Assembly (NCBI GenBank): GCA_938074745.1
Contig: CALJEJ010000025.1
Location: 1 to 55,397 of the forward strand
From: an uncultured Endomicrobiia bacterium
GTDB lineage: Bacteria; Elusimicrobiota; Endomicrobiia; DTEH01
Direction: 5' to 3'
DNA: 55,397 nt
Positions 17,001-25,148 of this stretch are shown in pieces. Position 1 is the first letter of the stretch; each line of letters begins with the position of its first letter. The notes under the pieces are model-generated. The model saw nothing but the letters and a program-made list of their open reading frames with translations. It was not told where the DNA came from and made no database searches. The translations under genes and the position numbers were made by a program.

Positions 17001-17519
17001 TTATTTTTCTTTTACCATATAAACATTCTTTTCTTCAGCCCAACGCCTATCCATTCGTTCAATCATTTCGGCAATTTTTAATGTTCTTTCATCCATCTTT
17101 TCAAGCAACGCTCTTGTTTCTCTTCTTCCTTCTTCAATCATCTGTTGTACCTTATCAATCATCTGTTGTGTCTTCTCAAGCATCACTTGGAGCCTTTTAT
17201 TTCCTTCATCTATCAGCTGTTGTGTCTTCTCAAGCATTTGCTGTACTCTTTTGTTACCTTCGTCAATCATCTGCTGTGTCTTTTCAAGCATCTGCTGTGT
17301 CCTTTTGTTACCCTCATCTATCATCTGTTGAGTCCTTTCAAACATCTCTTGTACCCTTTTGTTTCCTTCATCAATCATCTGTTGAGTTATTCTATTACCC
17401 TCAGCAATCATTTGTTTTGCTAATTTATCTTCGCTTTTAAGCAACCTGTCAGTCCTTATGCTTAAAAAAACTGCAAATATTATACTCATTACTCCTAAAC
17501 CAATACCAACTAATTCCAT
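17001..17519 (-). CDS. Membrane-anchored coiled-coil repeat protein inside the rnf operon
   Basis: I do not recognise a family. The protein has one N-terminal membrane helix (about residues 3-22). It is followed by a long, highly charged helix made of an 18-residue repeat of the type TQQMIDEGNKRVQQMLEK, about five copies, then a basic C-terminal helix. A 54-base periodicity in the DNA matches exactly (17158, 17212, 17266, 17320, 17374). The start is ATG 17519 because GGGGGTGA lies just before it; the earlier ATG (17537) falls in that ribosome site. It lies between rnfA (36 bases) and rnfB (79 bases). A structural or scaffold role for Rnf is possible but is inference only. Confidence 0.7.
   Translation of the reverse strand: MELVGIGLGVMSIIFAVFLSIRTDRLLKSEDKLAKQMIAEGNRITQQMIDEGNKRVQEMFERTQQMIDEGNKRTQQMLEKTQQMIDEGNKRVQQMLEKTQQLIDEGNKRLQVMLEKTQQMIDKVQQMIEEGRRETRALLEKMDERTLKIAEMIERMDRRWAEEKNVYMVKEK
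17158..17427. repeat. 54-base coding tandem repeat
   Basis: Five periods of exactly 54 bases start at 17158, 17212, 17266, 17320 and 17374, each beginning ATCATCTG or ATCAGCTG on the plus strand. They encode the 18-residue coiled-coil units of the gene at 17001-17519. Units differ at several bases, mostly in codon third positions, so the array is not freshly duplicated. Copy number may still vary between strains. Confidence 0.85.
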
Positions 17520-17555
17520 TTTTTCACCCCCATCCAAAATAAAGGTGTCGTATAA

Positions 17556-18146
17556 TTAAAACCCGAACAAACCTATTAGCCCCATAAATGATAAAGACAT
17601 TATAGCTGCTGTGATAAACACAATCCCGTAACCTTTTACAGCGTTAGGCAACGGTGCAATTTCTAACCGTTCTCTAATTGAAGAAAACAAAATTATTGCT
17701 AAAGAATATCCTGTAGCAGTCCCTACAGCAAAAACAATTGATTGTAGAAAATTAAATTTGTAATCTACAACAAGAAACGTAACTCCGAGTATTGCACAAT
17801 TGGTCGTAATAAGAGGCAAATAAATCCCTAACGCTTTGAACAACATAGGCAAATTTTTTTTCATAAACAGTTCTACAAGTTGTACTAACGAAGAAATTAC
17901 TAAAATAAAAACTATAATTTTTAAAAACACAAGGTTTAACGGTATCAAAACAAAATTGTAAATTAACCATGAAATTGTTGTAGCTAAAGACATTACAAAA
18001 GTTACTGCTAAAGACATACCTAACGCAGACGAAAGTCGGTTTGATACACCAAAAAATGAGCACAGACCAATAAACCGCATCAAAATTATGTTGTTAACAA
18101 AAATTGACGAAACAAGAATTGCAATTAATGGAGTATTAGAATTCAT
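17556..18146 (-). CDS. rnfA: Rnf complex subunit A
   Basis: RnfA is an integral membrane subunit of the ion-pumping ferredoxin:NAD oxidoreductase, paired as an inverted homologue with RnfE. The protein has 196 residues and six hydrophobic helices. Family segments include NNIILMRFIGLCSFFGVS, with the Cys that helps bind a membrane Fe-S cluster, GIYLPLITTNCAILGVTF, and a GTATGYSLAIILFSSIRERLE loop. It lies 12 bases after rnfE. Confidence 0.95.
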   Translation of the reverse strand: MNSNTPLIAILVSSIFVNNIILMRFIGLCSFFGVSNRLSSALGMSLAVTFVMSLATTISWLIYNFVLIPLNLVFLKIIVFILVISSLVQLVELFMKKNLPMLFKALGIYLPLITTNCAILGVTFLVVDYKFNFLQSIVFAVGTATGYSLAIILFSSIRERLEIAPLPNAVKGYGIVFITAAIMSLSFMGLIGLFGF

Positions 18147-18158
18147 TTTTAGTAGAGT

Positions 18159-18854
18159 TTAACCAGATTTTTTAATATTTGCTTGTAGTTGTCCAATACA
18201 AATTAATTTCATTGTACAACCTTCACATTCTGAAGGTAGATTACTAACAATTTTCTTTTTATCTTTTTTAACCTTGTTTTCAATATATTTTACTAAAGTT
18301 ACCAAACATCCTATTACTAAAAATGCTCCGGGAGGTAAAATCATTATTACAGCAGGGTTAGATAATATAGGTTTTGAATTAAAAATTGTACCTGAACCTA
18401 AAAATTCTCGGATTATCCCTAAACTAACTATAGCAACAAAAAATCCAAAACCCATACCTAAGCCGTCAACAATTGAATGAACAACAGAGTTTTTATAAGC
18501 GAACGCTTCTGCTCGGGCTAAAATTATGCAGTTTACTACTATTAATGGAACAAACACGCCAAGGTTATCAGAAAGTCTTGGTGCGTATGCTTGCATTACG
18601 TAATCTACTATAGTAGTAAATGTGGCAATAATTACTATAAACACAGGGATCCTTATTTGAGTCGGTATTATTTTTCTTATCATTGAAACAATAAAATTTG
18701 AACATACAAGAACAAATGTTGCTGCTATACTCATACCAACTGCATCAGTTGCAGTAGTAGAACAAGCTAATACTGGACACAACCCTATCGCCATTATTAA
18801 TACAGGATTTTCTTTAAGTATCCCATTTAAAAAAATTTGTATTATTTTTTTCAT
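18159..18854 (-). CDS. rnfE: Rnf complex subunit E
   Basis: RnfE is the second of the paired membrane subunits. It has ENPVLIMAIGLCPVLACSTT near the N terminus, then FVPLIVVNCIILARAEAFA and a GMGFGFFVAIVSLGIIREFLG loop. The length, 231 residues, is slightly more than usual because of a C-terminal tail with three Cys (SECEGCTMKLICIGQ) that is not part of the core fold. A small metal or Fe-S site there is possible. It follows rnfG by four bases. Confidence 0.94.
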   Translation of the reverse strand: MKKIIQIFLNGILKENPVLIMAIGLCPVLACSTTATDAVGMSIAATFVLVCSNFIVSMIRKIIPTQIRIPVFIVIIATFTTIVDYVMQAYAPRLSDNLGVFVPLIVVNCIILARAEAFAYKNSVVHSIVDGLGMGFGFFVAIVSLGIIREFLGSGTIFNSKPILSNPAVIMILPPGAFLVIGCLVTLVKYIENKVKKDKKKIVSNLPSECEGCTMKLICIGQLQANIKKSG

Positions 18855-18858
18855 AAAT

Positions 18859-19509
18859 TTAATGTACCGTTACAGTAGAAACTGAAATTTCGTTTGTCTC
18901 AATTAAAGTTTGAACTACACTTTTTTTTGTTCGTAGAGGTATTATAGGTGGACTGGTCTTTTCTTTTATATACTCTTTAATTTGTTGATTTGTCAATACT
19001 GCTCTTATAGAACTTGTTATTGCTCGTGAAGTTATCGTTGCACCTGTAATACCGTCAATTTCGCCAGAAGATAAGTCTTTTTTTAAAAATATTTTTTCTG
19101 CAGGTTTTCCTTTAAACTGGGACAAAAATTTTTCTGAAGAAACTTTTGCTCCAAGACCGGGAGTTTCCCTATGGGAAAGAATTTTTATGTTTATTATTCG
19201 TGGTTCTATTTCAGCAGTCAAACCAACAAGATATTCAATATCACCACCATAACCACGACATTTCTCTTTTATTAATAAACCCATAAACTCATCTTTTTCG
19301 TTATCCCCGCGATAAACCTCTGAAAATGCAGTTATTTCTTTTACAGGTAAAAAATTTTTAGCGTTCATAATTTCCTGTTTAATTTTTAATTCTCGTTCTT
19401 GTTTGTTTTTTAATATTCTGGGTTTTGTAGTAGTATATATAAATGATAAACTTATCCCAGAAATACAACATACCACTGCTAATATTATTACCAATTTGTT
19501 TATCTTCAT
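18859..19509 (-). CDS. rnfG: Rnf complex subunit G, flavinylated
   Basis: RnfG carries a covalently bound FMN on the outer face of the membrane. A single N-terminal helix (about residues 7-27) precedes the FMN-binding domain. The flavinylation site DGITGATITSRAITSSI has the Thr in the expected SGAT/TGAT-S context. The ETPGLGAKVSSEKF segment is also typical. The ATG overlaps the rnfD stop as ATGA. The flavin transferase ApbE needed for this modification is not in the window. Confidence 0.94.
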   Translation of the reverse strand: MKINKLVIILAVVCCISGISLSFIYTTTKPRILKNKQERELKIKQEIMNAKNFLPVKEITAFSEVYRGDNEKDEFMGLLIKEKCRGYGGDIEYLVGLTAEIEPRIINIKILSHRETPGLGAKVSSEKFLSQFKGKPAEKIFLKKDLSSGEIDGITGATITSRAITSSIRAVLTNQQIKEYIKEKTSPPIIPLRTKKSVVQTLIETNEISVSTVTVH

Positions 19510-20450
19510 TTTTTCGCCATACCAAATTTTTTTACTATAGTATAATTATCAATTAAAGGTGTCAATAAATTCATTAACAAAATTGAAAAACAAGCACCTT
19601 CAGGATAACTGCCATAAAATCGTATCAAACATGTTAATATACCACAACCTATTGCAAAAATTACTTTTCCTTTTGACGAGACAGGTGTAGTAACAGGATC
19701 GGTTATCATAAACATTGCAGCTAAAAATATTCCTCCTGAAAACAAATATATTGCTATATTTTCTTTTGCTATAATAAAAGTAATTATACTTATTGTTAGA
19801 AGATATGCTATGGACATTAACGCAAAAACATGTTTCTTTATAACAAGGTAGATAAAACCTAAAGTTAACAATATTACAGAAGTTTCACCTAACGATGACG
19901 GATAATTGCCTATTAACAAAGTTGTTATCTCGGGAATTTTAGCAATTTGTTCTGGGAAATGTTTTAATATAGTCAACGGTGTAGCAGTAGTGATACTATC
20001 AGGAAACTGTGGTAGGACAACAAAATTTCCCATCTGTTGAGGGAATGCTATATGAACAAACGCTCTACCTACAAGTGCTGGGTTAAACGGGTTAAACCCT
20101 ATACCGCCAAAAACTTGTTTGCCAAACACTATCGCTACAAACGAACCTATCACTACAATCCATAAAGGTATTCTCGGAGGTAATGTATAGGCAAATAGTA
20201 TCCCTGTAATAACACAACTTAAGTCAGTAATAGAAAGATGTTGTTTACGTAACAAATTTGTTACCAATTCTGATAACATCGCAACAACAACTGAAACTAA
20301 TATTATCCCTGCAGCATACCAACCAAAAAATATCACAGAACCAATACCTGCAGGAAGTAATGCTATTATTGTATCTAACATCATTGTTCTAACAGAATGG
20401 TTTGCTTTAATATGTGGTGCAGGTGAAATTACAAACTTTTGTTGTTGCAT
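19506..20450 (-). CDS. rnfD: Rnf complex subunit D
   Basis: RnfD is a membrane subunit with covalent FMN and is thought to form part of the ion path. The 314-residue protein starts with ISPAPHIKANHSVRTMMLDT, a family signature. The flavinylation site is in SITTATPLTIL. Further landmarks are GGIGFNPFNPALVGRAFV and MITDPVTTPVS. About nine hydrophobic helices are evident. It is seven bases after rnfC and overlaps rnfG by four bases. Confidence 0.95.
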   Translation of the reverse strand: MQQQKFVISPAPHIKANHSVRTMMLDTIIALLPAGIGSVIFFGWYAAGIILVSVVVAMLSELVTNLLRKQHLSITDLSCVITGILFAYTLPPRIPLWIVVIGSFVAIVFGKQVFGGIGFNPFNPALVGRAFVHIAFPQQMGNFVVLPQFPDSITTATPLTILKHFPEQIAKIPEITTLLIGNYPSSLGETSVILLTLGFIYLVIKKHVFALMSIAYLLTISIITFIIAKENIAIYLFSGGIFLAAMFMITDPVTTPVSSKGKVIFAIGCGILTCLIRFYGSYPEGACFSILLMNLLTPLIDNYTIVKKFGMAKK

Positions 20451-20456
20451 AAATTT

Positions 20457-21755
20457 TTAACTTCTTAATTTTGTTTTAGCATATTTTATTTGTGCAGTGA
20501 TTGGACGTTTAGAAACACAAATATATGAACATACACCACATTCTATACAATCATATAAAGAAAACATTTTTACTTTATCCCAAAGTTTGTGTTCAATATA
20601 TAAACTTAAAAAGTTTGGCATAAGTTTCATAGGACAACATCTTACACATTTACCACAACGGATACAAGGATAATACTTTCCATCATCTACTTTAGAATTA
20701 CTTTTTATAAACAAAATCCCTGTAGTACCTTTTATTACAGGAATATCTAAAGAATTTACAGCAACACCCATCATAGGTCCACCCAAAATTACTTTATCTA
20801 TTGCTGAAATGTCAATATTTAACATTTTCACAATATCGCTTATCAATGTTCCTATAGGGACTAAAAAATTTCCAGACCGTGTAATATCTCCAGAAATAGT
20901 AACTACTCGTTCATACAACGGTATTCCTTTAACAATTGCGTTATGTATAGCATACAATGTACCCACGTTATGAACCACAACACCAACATCCATTGGTAAC
21001 CCGCCTGAAGGGACTTCACGGTTCAACACTGTTTTAATTAACTGTTTTTCTGCTCCTTGGGGATATTTGGTTTTTACTTTTATTATTTCCACATTTGGTA
21101 CACGGGAAACCACTTCTTTAAGTTTATTATACGCTTCAGGTTTGTTATCTTCTACTACAACAATACCTTTTATTGCATCAAGAATATACATTACAATTTT
21201 TAACCCGCTGACAATTTCAGCAGGATATTCTTGCATTAACCTTTCGTCACAGGTTAAATAAGGTTCACATTCACAACCGTTCGCTATAACATAATCTATT
21301 ATTTTATCTTTAGGTGGAGAAAGTTTTACTGCTGTGGGAAACATCGCTCCTCCTAAACCTACAATACCGTTCTCACGAATAAAACTTACCAGTTCTGAAC
21401 GGTCAAACCTAAAATATTCTTTATATTTTGTGTTGCAATGAATACTTCTGTTTAATTTGTCAGATTCTATTATTACCGAAGGAAGTTTTGTTCCTGTAAC
21501 AGGATGAACAAAATCTTTTATTTCCTTAACTCGGCCTGAAATAGAAGAATGTACAGCAGCAGAAATTAACCCGTCAGGTTCGCTAATTTTTTGTCCTTTA
21601 AGAACTGTATCGCCAACTTTTACTATAGGTCTTGAAATTTTCCCTGTATGCTGGGATAAATGTAACACCACTAGCGGTGGAACTGGAATAGGTTCTATAC
21701 GATAATTTCGTGTAATTTTGTTCTCTTTAGGATGGACACCACCGTAAAATTTCAT
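20457..21755 (-). CDS. rnfC: Rnf complex subunit C, NADH-binding
   Basis: RnfC is the peripheral subunit that carries the NADH and FMN site and two 4Fe-4S clusters. It begins FYGGVHPKENK, shows VGLGGAMFPTAVKL and VIANGCECEPYLTCDERLM, and has a SLBB-type middle. Near the C terminus are the clusters CIRCGKCVRCCPMKLMPN and YDCIECGVCSYICVSKRPI. At 432 residues it has the normal size. It lies 22 bases after porB, which ties the Rnf genes to the pyruvate oxidoreductase genes. Confidence 0.96.
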   Translation of the reverse strand: MKFYGGVHPKENKITRNYRIEPIPVPPLVVLHLSQHTGKISRPIVKVGDTVLKGQKISEPDGLISAAVHSSISGRVKEIKDFVHPVTGTKLPSVIIESDKLNRSIHCNTKYKEYFRFDRSELVSFIRENGIVGLGGAMFPTAVKLSPPKDKIIDYVIANGCECEPYLTCDERLMQEYPAEIVSGLKIVMYILDAIKGIVVVEDNKPEAYNKLKEVVSRVPNVEIIKVKTKYPQGAEKQLIKTVLNREVPSGGLPMDVGVVVHNVGTLYAIHNAIVKGIPLYERVVTISGDITRSGNFLVPIGTLISDIVKMLNIDISAIDKVILGGPMMGVAVNSLDIPVIKGTTGILFIKSNSKVDDGKYYPCIRCGKCVRCCPMKLMPNFLSLYIEHKLWDKVKMFSLYDCIECGVCSYICVSKRPITAQIKYAKTKLRS

Positions 21756-21777
21756 TTTTGTCGTTCAACTATTTTTC

Positions 21778-22668
21778 TTATGTTTCTATTAAATTATATT
21801 TTTTAATATTGTTTTCAACTATTTGTTTAAGTTGTTCTATAACCTGTTTCCCTGTTTCTGAAGAGAATAAATGTTGGAACCGTCCTTGTAATTTTAAATA
21901 TTCTTCTATTGGTTTTAATTCTTTTATTTTTCTTACATTAATTAATACACCGTTCTCGTATTCTACTATAGGCCAAAAACCTGTCTCAACTGCCATTTTC
22001 GCTACTTCTATTGACAACGAAGGGTCATAACGCCATCCTAACGGACACGGAGCAAAGATATGTAAAAACTTTGCTCCTTTAAGTTTATTCGCTTTTTTAA
22101 CTTTGTTTTGTAAATCTATCGGTAAATGAATTGACGCTGTTGCTACATAAACACAATTATGTGCCAACGCTATATCTACAATATTTTTTTTGTGTGTAAT
22201 GTTACCATAACTTCTTGTTCCAGATGGAGAAGTTGTTGTCTCACTACCTAAAGGAGTAAGTCCACTACGTTGCACTCCAGTATTCATATATGCTTCATTA
22301 TCATAACATATAGTAAGCACATCGTGTCCTCGTTCCCATAAACCAGAAAACGCTTGAAACCCTATATCTGCAAACCCGCCATCACCTGCTTGTGCTATAA
22401 CATTTACAGAATCTTTTTTCCTTAAATATTTTAATGCTGATTCTATCCCTGAAGCAACAGCTGCTGCGTTTTCAAACAATGAGTGGATAAACGGAACTTT
22501 CCACGAACTATATGGATATCCAGTAGAAAATACTTCTAAACAACCTGTGTTGGTCACCACAATTGTGTTTCTCCCTGAAGCGTCTATTACTAACCTTGCG
22601 GCAAGTGATTGGCCACAACCTGCACATGCTGTATGTCCTGCAGTAAATAAAATTTTTTCATCAACCAT
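21778..22668 (-). CDS. porB: Pyruvate:ferredoxin oxidoreductase subunit beta
   Basis: The beta subunit binds thiamine diphosphate and a proximal 4Fe-4S cluster. Cys15 and Cys18 in HTACAGCGQSLAARLV, a Cys in NTGCLEVF and a Cys in FAPCPLGWRYD are the expected ligands. The TPP motif is GDGGFADIGFQAF followed by YDNEAYMNTGVQRSG. The last stretch, with ETTTSPSG, is typical of pyruvate-type rather than 2-oxoglutarate-type enzymes. The length of 296 residues fits four-subunit PORs. A GGAGG site precedes the ATG. Confidence 0.94.
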   Translation of the reverse strand: MVDEKILFTAGHTACAGCGQSLAARLVIDASGRNTIVVTNTGCLEVFSTGYPYSSWKVPFIHSLFENAAAVASGIESALKYLRKKDSVNVIAQAGDGGFADIGFQAFSGLWERGHDVLTICYDNEAYMNTGVQRSGLTPLGSETTTSPSGTRSYGNITHKKNIVDIALAHNCVYVATASIHLPIDLQNKVKKANKLKGAKFLHIFAPCPLGWRYDPSLSIEVAKMAVETGFWPIVEYENGVLINVRKIKELKPIEEYLKLQGRFQHLFSSETGKQVIEQLKQIVENNIKKYNLIET

Positions 22669-22695
22669 ATTTATTCCTCCATTATCTGTGTGAGT

Positions 22696-23883
22696 TTATA
22701 TAACACTACCTAAATTTTCTTGTTTTACATTAATAAATTTTGCAGTTGGCGATTGTGTTTTACTTTCTTCATAAATAGAAACAATTTCTTCTTTAGTAAC
22801 ATCGCGTCCACCAAGACCACAAATATAACCACTTATTAAAGGTTTGTTTTTGTTGTTGTGGGTAGTATACAACAAAGAAGATATCTCGGTAAACAACGGA
22901 CCATTACTACCTAATGAAATCGCTTTCTCTATCACAATAATTTTTTTCGTAGAAGCTACCAGTTTGACTAAAGTTTCGTTAGGGAAAGGACGGTAAGAAA
23001 TTATTCTTACCACACCAACTTTTTCGCCTTTATCTCTTAACTCGTCCACTACTTCTTTAATAACCCCACAAATAGAACCCATAGCAACAAACACTGTTTC
23101 TGCATCGTCAAGTTTATACGATTCTACTAACCCGTAAGATTCCCTGCCAAACAGGTCTGTGAACTCTTTAGCAACTTGAGAAATTATTTTTATAACTTCA
23201 TTATTCATTGTTTGCTGAATAGCATACCGTGTCTCAAGATAATATTCAGGACCTGACAAAGGTCCTAAAGTAACTGGATTATCAACGTCAAGTTTATATG
23301 CAGGATTGTAAGGGGGTAAAAATTTATCCACGGTTTCTTGTAAAGGCAACTCTACAGGTTCATATCCGTGACTTAAAATATATCCATCTATATTAACTAT
23401 CACAGGCAACATAACTTCTTTATGTTCTGCAATTTTGAACGCTTGGATATGTAAATCACATGCTTCTTGAATTGTTTCTGCAAATAAAAGGATTATCCCA
23501 GCGTCACGAACTGTCATAATATCCTGTTGGTCATTCCAAATATTTAATGGAGCAGAAACTGCCCTGTTGACACAACACATCACTACAGGTAGTCTCATAC
23601 CTGCTATGTTAAATAATACTTCTGCCATTAACAATAATCCTTGTGAAGAAGTTGAAGAATATGCTCTTACACCTGTAGCTACAGCGCCAAGAACACAACT
23701 TGCTGCTGAATGTTCAGATTCTACATTAACAAATTCTGCGTTAAGTTCACCATTAGCAATTAATGAAGAAAGTTCTTCTACAATATGTGTTTGTGGAGTA
23801 ATCGGGTAAGCAGAAATTACTCCTGGCCGACATAACGCTACTGTTCTTGCAATTGCAACTGCACCTTCTAAAAATTGTTTCAT
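22696..23883 (-). CDS. porA: Pyruvate:ferredoxin oxidoreductase subunit alpha
   Basis: The alpha subunit holds domains I and II, which bind pyrimidine and CoA-related regions. Its N terminus has GAVAIARTVALCRPGVISAY and PITPQTHIVEELSSL, with the SEHSAASCVLGAVATGVRAY segment following. DVTKEEIVSIYEE near the end is typical of four-subunit PORs. It has 395 residues and lies between porD and porB. The four-gene order is porG-porD-porA-porB as in many anaerobes. Confidence 0.94.
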   Translation of the reverse strand: MKQFLEGAVAIARTVALCRPGVISAYPITPQTHIVEELSSLIANGELNAEFVNVESEHSAASCVLGAVATGVRAYSSTSSQGLLLMAEVLFNIAGMRLPVVMCCVNRAVSAPLNIWNDQQDIMTVRDAGIILLFAETIQEACDLHIQAFKIAEHKEVMLPVIVNIDGYILSHGYEPVELPLQETVDKFLPPYNPAYKLDVDNPVTLGPLSGPEYYLETRYAIQQTMNNEVIKIISQVAKEFTDLFGRESYGLVESYKLDDAETVFVAMGSICGVIKEVVDELRDKGEKVGVVRIISYRPFPNETLVKLVASTKKIIVIEKAISLGSNGPLFTEISSLLYTTHNNKNKPLISGYICGLGGRDVTKEEIVSIYEESKTQSPTAKFINVKQENLGSVI

Positions 23884-23907
23884 ATATTCTATCCTCCATA
23901 AACCTGA

Positions 23908-24156
23908 TTATTCTTTTTCCATTACAATATCTTCTACTGGACAGACTACACTACAAATGCCACAACCTTTACAATAATCAAGGTCTACATCATAAAATTT
24001 CTTACTTCCAGAAATACATCCTTCAGGACATAATAAATAACACATTCTACATCCAGTACATTTGTTATGCAAAAACTTAGGTTTTTTTCCACTACGCCAC
24101 GAACCTGTTTTGTTATCCAACGAAGTTGCTGGTTTTATTATTAACTTAGCAAACAT
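23908..24156 (-). CDS. porD: Pyruvate:ferredoxin oxidoreductase subunit delta
   Basis: This 82-residue protein carries two 4Fe-4S clusters, CTGCRMCYLLCPEGC and CKGCGICSVVCPVE, and links the TPP centre of the beta subunit to external ferredoxin. The N-terminal TGSWRSGKKP segment is a hallmark of PorD. A GGAG ribosome site precedes the ATG. It lies 11 bases after porG and 24 bases before porA. Confidence 0.95.
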   Translation of the reverse strand: MFAKLIIKPATSLDNKTGSWRSGKKPKFLHNKCTGCRMCYLLCPEGCISGSKKFYDVDLDYCKGCGICSVVCPVEDIVMEKE

Positions 24157-24167
24157 AAGTTTTCTCC

Positions 24168-24701
24168 TTATTGTTTTTTAATAAATTTATACCCTGCTTC
24201 GGATAATTTTATATTCAATTCCGCTGCTTTCCCTTTAAATCGTTCTTTTATTGATTCATACAAAATTTCTATTGGAACAATACCTGTAACTGCACAAAAC
24301 GCACCTAACAACACAGTATTAGCGAACGGCCGACCAGTAATCTCTACTGAAATATCATTAGCAGGTACAGAAATGATTTGTTTTGTGTCAGTTAAAGGAA
24401 AATTTCGTAAAGAATTTATTATTGCTATCCCTTGCGGTTTTAATGTTTCAGCAGGATTTTTAAAACTAAACAAGGTTTCGTCTACTATAATAGAATAGTC
24501 GGCAATTTTTATTTGGTTTCTTAACCGTATTGGTTTATCGTCGTAACGTAAGAAAGCGTTCATAGGCGCACCCATACGTGCTGCACCAAAATGTGGAAAC
24601 GCGTATGCATATTTGCCTGATTTTACTATTGCTGAACCTAATATCTGTGCAGTAGTAATAGCACCTTGTCCTGCACGGGCAAAAATTATAATTTCTTTCA
24701 T
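24168..24701 (-). CDS. porG: Pyruvate:ferredoxin oxidoreductase subunit gamma
   Basis: The gamma subunit contributes the CoA-binding region. It starts EIIIFARAGQGAITTAQILG, the glycine-rich signature of the family. The middle has FPHFGAARMGAPMNAFLRY, then RPFANTVLLGAFCAVTGIV. I use ATG 24701 because AGGAG lies ahead of it; the frame start at 24707 is a TTG. The protein then has 177 residues. It is the second gene of the run that begins with the ferredoxin. Confidence 0.93.
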   Translation of the reverse strand: MKEIIIFARAGQGAITTAQILGSAIVKSGKYAYAFPHFGAARMGAPMNAFLRYDDKPIRLRNQIKIADYSIIVDETLFSFKNPAETLKPQGIAIINSLRNFPLTDTKQIISVPANDISVEITGRPFANTVLLGAFCAVTGIVPIEILYESIKERFKGKAAELNIKLSEAGYKFIKKQ

Positions 24702-24739
24702 AACCAACTCCTATTTTTCGTATAATAAACTTACGTTTT

Positions 24740-24928
24740 TTATTCTTCTATTTTTATCGCTTCCGTAGGACAATTTTGTGCTGCTTCTTTAACTTTATCT
24801 TCTAAATCTGTAGGGACAATATCTACTTTTACCACAGCAAAATCTTCCTTAATTTCAAACACTTCAGGACAAGTATCTGCACATAGACCACAAGCTGTAC
24901 ACAAATCTTTATCCACTTTAACTTTCAT
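24740..24928 (-). CDS. Single-cluster 4Fe-4S ferredoxin
   Basis: This 62-residue ferredoxin has one 4Fe-4S cluster, CTACGLCADTC with a distant Cys in NCPTEAI. The start is ATG 24928, since AGGAGGG lies before it; the frame start at 25000 adds 24 residues unlike ferredoxin. It is the first gene of the por-rnf run and so may be the carrier that takes electrons from POR to RnfB. The pattern is of the Thermotoga/Desulfovibrio single-cluster type. Confidence 0.93.
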   Translation of the reverse strand: MKVKVDKDLCTACGLCADTCPEVFEIKEDFAVVKVDIVPTDLEDKVKEAAQNCPTEAIKIEE

Positions 24929-24988
24929 TTGTTCTACCCTCCTTTTGTTAATTTGTGTAAATAAGTGTAGATTCACAAAATCAAGACT

Positions 24989-25017
24989 ATTGTAGCACAC
25001 TAAAGAGTATCATTAAA
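24989..25017 (-). promoter_or_regulatory. Candidate promoter of the fd-por-rnf unit
   Basis: On the minus strand TACAAT (24994-24989) is preceded at 17 bases by TTTAAT (25017-25012). The -10 is good and the -35 weak. It would start transcription about 55 bases before the ferredoxin ATG. A second AT-rich element with TATAAT lies near 25056 to 25061, so two starts are possible. Confidence 0.35.
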
Positions 25018-25148
25018 CTAATATCCACCAACATACCGTTAATTTACTGCTGGATTATATAGAAAAGTTAAAAAAAAACTATATTTTATAACCTATTTTT
25101 TTAAAAAAACAAAAATTTTTGTTATTGTATAAAACTAAAAAATTTTTT

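Noticed and set aside
17158-17427. Regular repeats suggestive of a CRISPR array
   Set aside because: The whole 54-base period is repeated with no unique spacers and encodes an 18-residue unit.
16979-17440. Two plus-strand frames rich in Leu, Ser and Cys opposite the coiled-coil gene
   Set aside because: They are antisense readings of the 54-base coding repeat, whose heptad sense frame has a ribosome site and a membrane helix.
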